Of a DNA stretch of 32,782 nucleotides, positions 8,662 to 18,000 are shown piece by piece. The translations under genes and the position numbers were made by a program. The stretch lies in the NCBI GenBank assembly GCA_902551855.1, contig CACDER010000010.1:1-32782 (forward strand), given 5' to 3'. Every line of letters starts with the position of its first letter. Positions within the stretch are counted from its first letter, which is position 1. The notes under the pieces were generated by a model. That model ran no database searches, was not told the origin of the DNA, and saw only the letters and a program-made list of their open reading frames with translations. Origin of the DNA: an uncultured Cryomorphaceae bacterium. GTDB taxonomy: Bacteria; Bacteroidota; Bacteroidia; Flavobacteriales; UBA7430.

Positions 8662-10382
8662 TCATAAAAGTTCCAAATTACACTCAACCTTAAATTAGGT
8701 CTTATCATTGGATAATTTGATAAAATAAATTGATTACCTAGTAAATGATAAGTAATGTTTTCATAAATCAGATACATTTTTAATGTCTTAACTTTTATAT
8801 TTAAATAAATATCTGTACGAAGTGAACTTGCCGTATTTATATTTTGATTAAAATAAAATTCACCAATTATTGGACTATATTCAAAACCATTGAATTCTCC
8901 TCTAAAAATTGTATTAATTCCGATTTGTGACTCAGTATTTTTATTAAATATTAAACCATGCCAATAGATATTACTGTTAAACATTAAATTTGGATAGCTT
9001 AGAAATTTTCTGTTGGAATACTGATAAATGATTTTATTTAAAAAATGAAAATTATTTTTTTTTAAACTTATCTCAAGAGTATTTTGAAATACATTTATTT
9101 TATTTTTAAATAAATTTGGAACTGCATTAGAATCTAAAAAAACAAAATTACTTAATTTGTAAAAATTAGATTTAAAATTTAAATTTTTTGTTTTTAAACC
9201 AAATTTTAAAAATTTATTTATTAATAATCTATCAAAAATATCAAAATTTGAACTGTATAGATTGAAATTTAGATTTGGTAATAATTTACTAATTCCAATA
9301 TTTAAATAACTCTTAAATGAAAAAAAATTAAAATTTTGAAAAAAATTAGTTTGGTATTGATAATCGTAATTGAATAATCTACTCAAACTAAAATCAAACT
9401 CGTTATTAAATCTTGACGAAATATATTGAAATTTTGTAACTAAGTTATTAATTCTGTCTTCATTAAATTGAAAAAGTTGATGGGACATAGATATTTTAAT
9501 TTTATTTTTTTTATTTATTTTAATAAAATCTAATCTATGAGTAAAATTTTTATTCAATATGACAGCATTATTAATTGAGTCTAATCTAATTGGGTAAAAA
9601 AGAGTATCTTCTTCAAGATTATTTAACATAATAGAATCATTAGTTAGACTTATTTCATAATCTATAAATTTACTTTTAGACAATTTAAATTTATTATTTA
9701 TTTGAACTTTATTTTTTTTTTGATTAAACGTTATATAATTATATTTTGTTGGAAATAATTCCCAGTTTTCACTTGAACTAGACAAGAAGTTCTGGGAATT
9801 ACTGAGTCCACCATTTAAATTTGAATTTAAATTAGAAGATTGAATCTTAATCTCAATCGAATAGGGAAAATTAGGATGAAATAAATTGAAATTTAATCCA
9901 AAATTTCTATTTCTATTTAAATTATTTAATAAATATCCAAAAGAAACTAATCTATCATAATCAAATGATAATGAGCCATATTTGTGTCTCTTTACATGAA
10001 TGATTTTTAATCTTTGTCCCTCATTATATGCTTGTGAATATGATATTTTACTAAATGGGAAATTTAAATAATAGTTATTATGTTCATAGTAATTTAAGCT
10101 ATTAATTCTAAAAATACTATTCAAATATATCTGAGAATCTGGTTTAAATAAGAAGTTAAATTTTGGGGAACCAAAATTATTTATAAAAGAAGACTCAAAA
10201 TTATTATAACCTAACAAATATGACTCATCAATTCTATTAAATTCATTTTGTAAAGCTTGAAATCTAGTGGAGTCATTAATTAAATTTGGAAAATCATTAA
10301 ATTGATTCTGGCATCTAATTTGATCATTTAATACAATATTTGAGAAAATCAAAAATGTAAAAAAAATTAAAGAATTTTTCAT
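8658..10382 (-). CDS. Putative outer-membrane porin (Bacteroidetes 'putative porin' type)
   Basis: 574 aa with N-terminal signal peptide; alternating polar/aromatic beta-strand pattern, 'FGLNFNLF...', 'NLNGGLSNSQNF', C-terminal aromatic strand 'LRLSVIWNFYD'. Confidence 0.65.
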   Translation of the reverse strand: MKNSLIFFTFLIFSNIVLNDQIRCQNQFNDFPNLINDSTRFQALQNEFNRIDESYLLGYNNFESSFINNFGSPKFNFLFKPDSQIYLNSIFRINSLNYYEHNNYYLNFPFSKISYSQAYNEGQRLKIIHVKRHKYGSLSFDYDRLVSFGYLLNNLNRNRNFGLNFNLFHPNFPYSIEIKIQSSNLNSNLNGGLSNSQNFLSSSSENWELFPTKYNYITFNQKKNKVQINNKFKLSKSKFIDYEISLTNDSIMLNNLEEDTLFYPIRLDSINNAVILNKNFTHRLDFIKINKKNKIKISMSHQLFQFNEDRINNLVTKFQYISSRFNNEFDFSLSRLFNYDYQYQTNFFQNFNFFSFKSYLNIGISKLLPNLNFNLYSSNFDIFDRLLINKFLKFGLKTKNLNFKSNFYKLSNFVFLDSNAVPNLFKNKINVFQNTLEISLKKNNFHFLNKIIYQYSNRKFLSYPNLMFNSNIYWHGLIFNKNTESQIGINTIFRGEFNGFEYSPIIGEFYFNQNINTASSLRTDIYLNIKVKTLKMYLIYENITYHLLGNQFILSNYPMIRPNLRLSVIWNFYD

Positions 10383-10403
10383 TTACAAAATCTCAAAATT
10401 GAA

Positions 10404-11798
10404 TTATTTATTTTTAATTAAATCTGTATAATATTTGAAAAACCAAGGTATAGTCTCTAAACCCTTAAAAAAATTAAAAAGTCCAAAATGTTCATTTGGA
10501 GAATGAATAGCATCAGAATCTAGTCCAAAACCTAATAATATAGATTTTATATTTAATTGTTTTTCAAATAAGGCAACAATTGGAATACTTCCCCCAGTTC
10601 TGAGAGGAATAGGATCAATTCCAAAAGTCTTTTTAATAGCTAAACTTGCAGCAATATATCCTTTGTCATCTGTTGGCGATATATAAGGCATACCACCGTG
10701 GTGTTCTTTTACATTTACTTTAACTGATTTTGGGGCTATTGATTTGAAGTAATTTGAAAATATTTGAGTAATTTTTTTATGATCTTGGTTGGGAACTAAT
10801 CTCATTGAAATTTTAGCATAAGCTTTGGAAGGAATAACAGTCTTCGCTCCCTCTCCAGTATAGCCTCCCCAAATTCCGTTAACATCTAAAGTTGGTCTTA
10901 CAGAGTTTCTTTCGAGCGTTGTAAATCCATTCTCACCTTCAAGTTCCTCAATATCTAAATGAGATTTATACTCCTTAATATCAAATGGAATTTTTATAAT
11001 TTCTTTTCTTTCAGTATCTGTAAGTTCAATTACATCGTCATAAAATCCAGGAATTGTAATTTTTTTATTTTCATCATGTAAAGAAGATATCATATTTGAT
11101 AAAATATTTATTGGATTAGCTACTGCTCCTCCATATATACCTGAATGTAAATCTCTATTGGGACCAGTTACTTCAACTTCAACATAGCTTAACCCCCTTA
11201 AACCAATTGTTATAGTAGGTATTTCATTCGATAAAATTCCTGTATCTGATATTAAAATTTTATCAGCTTTAAGTTTTGACTTATTATTAAAGACAAATTC
11301 CTCTAAAGAATTTGAACCAACTTCTTCCTCTCCTTCAATCATGAATTTAACATTGCATGGAAGATTATTTGTTTTTAACATATACTCAAATGCTTTTAAC
11401 TGCATAAATAATTGGCCTTTATCATCACAAGCACCCCTGGCAAAAATAGCACCATTGGGATGAAGTTTTGTTTTTTTTATTACAGGATCAAATGGATCAG
11501 AATCCCATAAATTAAGTGGATCTGGTGGTTGAACATCATAATGACCATAAACTAATACAGTTGGTAGCTTTTTATCAATAATTTTATCCGCATAAATAAT
11601 TGGATACCCAGGAGTTGGACAAATTTCAATATTTTCGGCACCAGCTTGAGATAAAATTTTTGATATTAATTCAGCTGTCTTTAATACTTGATTTTTATAT
11701 TTTGGATCAGCCGAAATTGATTTTAATTTTAATAGATCAAATAATTCATTAATTATAATTTTATTATTTTTTTCAATGTAATCTTTTAAATCTTTCAT
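10404..11798 (-). CDS. M20 family dipeptidase
   Basis: 464 aa; 'VLVYGHYDVQPPDPLNLWDSDPFDPVI', 'ARGACDDKGQ', 'MIEGEEEVGS', 'DLHSGIYGGAVANP', 'HSPNEHF'. Confidence 0.95.
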   Translation of the reverse strand: MKDLKDYIEKNNKIIINELFDLLKLKSISADPKYKNQVLKTAELISKILSQAGAENIEICPTPGYPIIYADKIIDKKLPTVLVYGHYDVQPPDPLNLWDSDPFDPVIKKTKLHPNGAIFARGACDDKGQLFMQLKAFEYMLKTNNLPCNVKFMIEGEEEVGSNSLEEFVFNNKSKLKADKILISDTGILSNEIPTITIGLRGLSYVEVEVTGPNRDLHSGIYGGAVANPINILSNMISSLHDENKKITIPGFYDDVIELTDTERKEIIKIPFDIKEYKSHLDIEELEGENGFTTLERNSVRPTLDVNGIWGGYTGEGAKTVIPSKAYAKISMRLVPNQDHKKITQIFSNYFKSIAPKSVKVNVKEHHGGMPYISPTDDKGYIAASLAIKKTFGIDPIPLRTGGSIPIVALFEKQLNIKSILLGFGLDSDAIHSPNEHFGLFNFFKGLETIPWFFKYYTDLIKNK

Positions 11799-11803
11799 AT
11801 TAT

Positions 11804-12934
11804 TTAATTTTTATTAAAAAATGATTTTATTTTATCGGAAATATAGTTTACAGTTTTTAAGTCCATTTCTGAATGAATAGGAAGGGACAAAACTTTTTGA
11901 CAAATATCAATTGTATTTTCCATAAATTTAAGTGATTTAATCCTATATGGAAAATAACTATGAATTGGTTTTGGATAATAAATTTTGGTGCTTATACCCT
12001 TAGATTTGAGAAAATTAATTAAGCTATCTCTGTGTAATTTATTTTTTACTTTTATAGTATATTGATTAAATATATGAGTAGATTGCTTAAATCTTACTGG
12101 GATGGAGATTTCATCGCAAGATACTAGAAGCTTATCATAACAATTAGCAATATTTAATCTATGTAAATTATAATTATCAAGATATTTTAATTTTACATTG
12201 AGAATTGCTGCTTGAAGTGCATCTAATCTCGAATTTACTCCCAGATATTCATAGTTATAAGAAGATATTGAACCGTGATTTGATATACATTTTATTTTTC
12301 TTGCTAAATCACTATTATTAGTCATTATTGCGCCTCCATCACCATAGGCTCCTAGATTCTTGGATGGATAGAAAGAGGTAGTACCTATATCTCCTATTGT
12401 ACCAGAAAATAATGTTTTTCCGTTTTTTAAAGTATATGATGCACCTAAAGATTGAGCTGAGTCTTCAATTACATATAAATTATTATCTTTTGCAAAAGAT
12501 AACACATCATCCATATTTGCACATTGACCAAATAAATGAACTGGAATAATTGCTCTAGTTTTCTCTGATATTAATTTTCTAGCACAATTAATATCTAGGT
12601 TAAATGTATCTTTATCAATGTCAACTAAAACAATTTTCAAATTCAATAATTTAATTACTTCAGCAGTAGATATAAAAGTAAAATTTGGACACATAACCTC
12701 ATCGCCTTTTTTTAAATCTAATGCCATCAAGGAAATTTGTAAAGCATCAGTCCCATTTGCACATGGAATTACAAAATCAACTTTTAAATAATCAGTTAAA
12801 CTTTTCGAAAATTCTTCTACGTAAGGACCATTAATAAAATTTGTAGATTTAACAACTTTACTAATTGCTTCATCAATTTCATTATTAATTTTTTTATATT
12901 GACCCTTAAGGTCAACCATTTGTATATTTTTCAT
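11804..12934 (-). CDS. DegT/DnrJ/EryC1/StrS family aminotransferase
   Basis: 376 aa; 'PCANGTDALQISLMAL', 'PVHLFGQ', 'VIEDSAQSLGA', PLP-lysine context 'TSFYPSKNLGAYGDGGAI', 'NSRLDALQAAIL'. Confidence 0.94.
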   Translation of the reverse strand: MKNIQMVDLKGQYKKINNEIDEAISKVVKSTNFINGPYVEEFSKSLTDYLKVDFVIPCANGTDALQISLMALDLKKGDEVMCPNFTFISTAEVIKLLNLKIVLVDIDKDTFNLDINCARKLISEKTRAIIPVHLFGQCANMDDVLSFAKDNNLYVIEDSAQSLGASYTLKNGKTLFSGTIGDIGTTSFYPSKNLGAYGDGGAIMTNNSDLARKIKCISNHGSISSYNYEYLGVNSRLDALQAAILNVKLKYLDNYNLHRLNIANCYDKLLVSCDEISIPVRFKQSTHIFNQYTIKVKNKLHRDSLINFLKSKGISTKIYYPKPIHSYFPYRIKSLKFMENTIDICQKVLSLPIHSEMDLKTVNYISDKIKSFFNKN

Positions 12935-13030
12935 ATGTAATACAAAATTAACATTTGAAATTTAAAAATTCTAATTATAGTTTATCCTTTATACTTCAAA
13001 TAATTTATATATTGTAAAAATATAATTAAA

Positions 13031-13777
13031 ATGAATAAAAAGTTTTTAATTTTTTTATTACTATCCATACCAAAACTTTTAATTTCCCAAAATGATGAGA
13101 AGTTAAAAATTTCTATGTTGAATTTTAATTTCAGTTATCATATACCTGGAGGAGATTTATCAAAAAGATTTGGACCAAGTTCCATGATAGGTTTTGGATT
13201 TCAAAAAAAAAATAAAAATAACTTACTATATGGATTAAATATTGAAGCAATTGCAGGATCTAATGTAAAAGAAAATGATATTTTAAATATTATAACTGCT
13301 GATTCTTTAGATATTATTGATATAAATGGAAATACTGCTACTATAAGATTTTGGCAAAGAGGATTAAATTCATCTTTATTTATTGGCAAAGTTTTAGCTC
13401 TATCAGATAAAAATATCAATTCTGGGATTTTTATTAAAACAAGTTTTGGTTTTATGTATCATAAAATAAGAATAGAAGATATTGGAAATTTAGCCCCACA
13501 ATTAAATTCTGAATTAATGAAAGGTTATGACAAACTTTGTATGGGATTGAGTATTGGTGAGATGATAGGTTATATTTATTTTTCAAAAGACAAACGGAAA
13601 AATTTCTTTATAGGATTAGAATCAATTCAAGGATTTACAAATGACGTTAGAAGATATGATTACAATAAAAAAAAGTCCTATTTAGACAATAGAATAGATA
13701 TTTTAACCGGAATTAAATTTGGATGGATTTTTTTAATTGATAGAAAAAATAATAACGATAAATACTACTATTACTGA
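13031..13777 (+). CDS. Conserved Bacteroidetes outer-membrane beta-barrel-like protein encoded directly before kdtA
   Basis: 248 aa with signal peptide 'MNKKFLIFLLLSIPKLLIS'; 'FSYHIPGGDLSKRFGPSSMIGFGF', 'IGYIYFSKDKRKNFFIGLESIQGF'; stop overlaps the kdtA start (TGATG). Confidence 0.6.
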   Translation: MNKKFLIFLLLSIPKLLISQNDEKLKISMLNFNFSYHIPGGDLSKRFGPSSMIGFGFQKKNKNNLLYGLNIEAIAGSNVKENDILNIITADSLDIIDINGNTATIRFWQRGLNSSLFIGKVLALSDKNINSGIFIKTSFGFMYHKIRIEDIGNLAPQLNSELMKGYDKLCMGLSIGEMIGYIYFSKDKRKNFFIGLESIQGFTNDVRRYDYNKKKSYLDNRIDILTGIKFGWIFLIDRKNNNDKYYYY

Positions 13778-15030
13778 TGATATTTGCATACAATTTATTA
13801 ATAATTTTTTATGGTTACATACTAAATATTATTTCATTTAAAAATAAAAAAGTAAAATTAATGATTGATGGTAGAAAAAATTCTTTTAAATATTTAATTG
13901 AAAATATTAGCTCCACAGAAAAAATTATATGGATTCATTGTTCTTCAATGGGAGAATTCGAACAAGCAAGACCCCTAATTAGTAAACTAAAATCAAAATT
14001 AACATCACATAAAGTTTTAGTAACATTTTACTCATCCTCTGGTTATGAAGCTTATAAAAATTATGAGCTTATGGATTTTACATGTTATCTTCCTCTTGAT
14101 ACAAAAAATAATGCGAAACAATTTATTAAAATAGTTAAACCAGAATTAACTTTTTTTATAAAATATGATTTCTGGCCCAATTATTTATTAGAATTACAAA
14201 ATCATAATTTAAATCATTACATAATTTCTGCAATTTTCAGAAACAATCAGTTCTTTATGAAAAAAAGCGGAAGATGGATGTTACAAATACTTAAAAAAGT
14301 TAGTCATTTTTTTGTTCAAAATGAAGATTCAAAATATTTACTATTGACAAAAAATATAAATAAAGTGACTAATGTGGGAGATACAAGATTTGATAGAGTC
14401 TTAGATATTATAAAAAAATCTGAGTCAAATCCTATTATTAAAGAATTTAAAGATGATAAACCTTTATTCATTGGAGGCAGCACATGGAATAAAGGTGAAG
14501 AGATGATTTTTGAATTTATTAATCATTATAAAAATAAATTCAAATACATAATTGCTCCACATGAAATAAATTATAAAAGACTTAGTGAAATTGAAGCAAA
14601 ATTAAATGTAAAATCAATTCGTTATTCACATATTAAAAACCAAAAATTAAAAAATTTTGATATTATTCTAATTGATAAAATTGGTCTTTTAAGCTCAATC
14701 TACAAATATGGAGATATTTCTTACATAGGTGGAGGTTTCGGAAAAGGCATTCACAATACTTTAGAAGCTGCTTGTTTTGGAATGCCGATATTTATTGGTC
14801 CAAATAACTCAAGATTTCAAGAAGCTAAAGATTTAAAGAAAATTGGAGTAGCAATAGAAATTAAATCATGTCAAAAAATGATTGCATTTTGCGATTATTT
14901 ACTAACAAAGTCTGGTGAATGGGAAAAAATTAAAAATAAAAGTTCAAATTATGTTAAAGATAAAACTGGAGCAACTGAAAAAATTATTTCTAAATTATTT
15001 GGAAATACTTATCTAAGCAGTAAAATATGA
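13777..15030 (+). CDS. kdtA: 3-deoxy-D-manno-octulosonic acid (Kdo) transferase
   Basis: 417 aa; 'WIHCSSMGEFEQARPLI', 'VTFYSSSGYE', 'IKYDFWPNYL', 'VGDTRFDRV', 'FIGGSTWNKGEE', 'GGGFGKGIHNTLEAACFGMPIFIGPN'. Confidence 0.94.
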   Translation: MIFAYNLLIIFYGYILNIISFKNKKVKLMIDGRKNSFKYLIENISSTEKIIWIHCSSMGEFEQARPLISKLKSKLTSHKVLVTFYSSSGYEAYKNYELMDFTCYLPLDTKNNAKQFIKIVKPELTFFIKYDFWPNYLLELQNHNLNHYIISAIFRNNQFFMKKSGRWMLQILKKVSHFFVQNEDSKYLLLTKNINKVTNVGDTRFDRVLDIIKKSESNPIIKEFKDDKPLFIGGSTWNKGEEMIFEFINHYKNKFKYIIAPHEINYKRLSEIEAKLNVKSIRYSHIKNQKLKNFDIILIDKIGLLSSIYKYGDISYIGGGFGKGIHNTLEAACFGMPIFIGPNNSRFQEAKDLKKIGVAIEIKSCQKMIAFCDYLLTKSGEWEKIKNKSSNYVKDKTGATEKIISKLFGNTYLSSKI

Positions 15031-18000
15031 TCTTCCTTATTGATTATGAAATTATTAAATCCAATAATTTTATATCTTATTACATATAAACCCTGAATAC
15101 ATTTTTTACCTGTATTTATATCATTACCGTCCCATTCAAAATTTAAATCTTCACTAAAGTATACCTCGTTGCCCCACCTATCATAAACAGATATTTTTAA
15201 TTCTTTGGCAAAATTACCATTGAAGCTGAAATTATCATTTAATCCATCTGAGTTAGGAGAAAAAGCTGTAGGAAAATATTCTTTAACTTCAGGTGTAAAA
15301 CAAAGTGTATTAGAATAACTCGTATTATTTTCATCAAAAAAACTTATTGCTTTAATCCTATAGCAATAGCTAGAATCGACATTCTTATTCAAATCAGAGT
15401 CTATATATCTCATTTCAATATTATTATTAGGAGCATTAATTTCAATAATATTTTCAAATATATTTGATTGTTGATTTAAAACCTCAACTATATATTTTAA
15501 AACACCTCCATTCCATTGCTCGTACTGATTCCATCTTAAATCGTAATTACTCAGAGTTTGAATACCTTTTAAAACAATATTTTGACCATAAAAGCTATCG
15601 GGGCCAATATTACCACAATTATCTGAATAATTAACTCTGTACTTATAGATTCTGTTTGATATGCCAACATCATAATCATCAAAATTATATCCATAAACAA
15701 TTGAATAATCTTCAATCCAACCAAAATAATCATCCCATCTGTCAATATTATATTGAAATCCGGATCCAATAAATGTAACTGGCCAAGAAGTTCTTATATA
15801 TTTGTTTTCAAGGACAGTAGTTGTTAAATATATTGGATTACTGAAATTAATATATTGAGGTATAGTAGTTGATTTATTTGATCTAGATTTAAATACCCCA
15901 TTAGGATGTTTAGCTTCAACATAGTAGGTGTAAGGAATATTACATAAAAAGCTATCTTTAAAAACATTGGAATTATTAAATTGTGAAGCGTAATATTCAT
16001 AATTCCCTCCATCAATAGATCTGTAAATATCGTATGAGGTAATAGAATCCCATCCTATGTAAGGAGACCATTCTAATAAAATTGTATTATAGTTTGGTGT
16101 ACTAGTTTCTAATAGAATTGTTGAATGAAAGTTCGAGGAATCAGATAAATTTCCACAACTATCTTCCTGTGTTAGAAAGTAACTATTAACTTTACTTGAA
16201 GTGAAGATATAACTGTGAATATAATTATTTGAAGTAGAGTCTAATTTAGATTCTAAATTCCAAAAATTGGTATCAAAAGTATGATAAAGATATAAAGAAT
16301 CAAAGTAATTATCATAAATTAATTCATTCCAAAATATATTTACTGATGAATCAGAAACTGTTACATAATCTATTTCAGGAGTTAAAATAACAGTATCAAG
16401 ATACATGAGAAAAGAATCAGTATATGTAGAATAACATATAGTATTTGCGTTTAACAAAAGCTGTCCTGTGAGAGACAAATCTATGTAAATAGAATCTTGA
16501 TTACCTAAAACTGAGTTTGGATAAAAAATTTCATTTGATGATTGAATATTATATAATTCAGAATCAGTTAAACCATTTCCATAACTGATTAAAAAATTAT
16601 CAATGAAAAGTGAAGAATCTTGTATATTAAGATTTACTCCAGCACAATTATAATTAGGATTTAAAGAAAATTTTGGTAAAGGAGAAACTACTTGAATAGT
16701 GTCGTTACTGGTATATGAGTCTGAGCATCCATGTTGAGATGTAATATTTAAATTCAACTGACTATTAGAGTAATTAGAAATAAAAAATTCAAAACTATTT
16801 TCAGAATATACTGTAGAACTAAAATTTGTCTGACTACCATCATAGTTTTCAGTTATAACACTCCAATCATATGAAACAATGTAATCATTATTTGTACTGT
16901 ATGCAGAAAAAACAGCTGGAGCACACTTAACATAGTTTTCATCAAATACATATTCAGCTTTTACTTCATATACATTGACTATTAATTCATCAGATTCAGA
17001 ACAGCCATTATCATTATTTACAGTTAAATTAACAGGAAAAATACCTGAATTTTGGGCACTAAATAAAGTATTACTACTTGTAGGATTTTCAATATCAAAG
17101 AATTCTGATTCCCAATAATAGCTGGTATTACTTCCTATTCCAATTAGAGAGTTCTCAGATAAGGAAAAAGTTTGACCTACACATATAACTGAATCAGACA
17201 GAATTTGAGGTAAAACTCCAACCTCTACTGAAATTTCTTCTTCTAATTGACATGTATGATCAAAAAAATCAATATTTACTGTTATTTTAACATTGAAAAT
17301 ATCAGGATTAATCGTAGAAAAAATTAATTCATTAATATTACTTGAAACTTCACTAAAATTAGATCCAAACTGTGGAATTATTTCCCAGTCAAATGAGGAA
17401 ACATTGTAATTTACATCAAATTCTGATTGAAGTGAATCTAATAATACTTTAATAGTAATTGCAGTATCTCCTTCATTGAAACAATAATTTTGGTTAGATG
17501 TACTTAAACTAATATCTAATTGATCTAATATAATAAAACTATCAATTTCTAAATTATTTGAACAACCTGATTGGTTGGATAAATCAAACTCTAAATTGTA
17601 TATTCCAACATCAGTTAAATAAAAACTTCCATATGGAGATATATTATTTTGATAAAGCTCACCATTATTATATATATTCCAACTATATATGTAATCAGAA
17701 TTTAGTTCTTGAATATCAAAAATAGAACTATAATTAACTACATATGGATTGCAATTACTTATGAAAAAATCTGATGAATCAATATTTATAACTAAAGAAT
17801 CTAAAACTAAAATATCTGATTCATATTCAGTATTAAAACATCCAAAAATAGAGTCTGTAACCAGCAGATTTGCAGAGTAATATCCTTGTTGATTAAATGT
17901 TAGATTAGGTTGTAAATCATTTGTGGAATAAAATAGTATATCATCATTATCATAAAATGACCAAAAAACATCATAACCACTAGAACCTGTAATTACACTG

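Noticed and set aside
13201-13419. 72-aa minus-strand ORF within the outer-membrane-like gene
   Set aside because: Antisense to a coherent signal-peptide-bearing ORF; low-complexity translation.
15569-16015. Two minus-strand ORFs (66 and 63 aa) in an alternative frame of the T9SS gene
   Set aside because: Out-of-frame readings of the giant gene; Ile/Met-rich composition is typical of shadow frames in AT-rich DNA.
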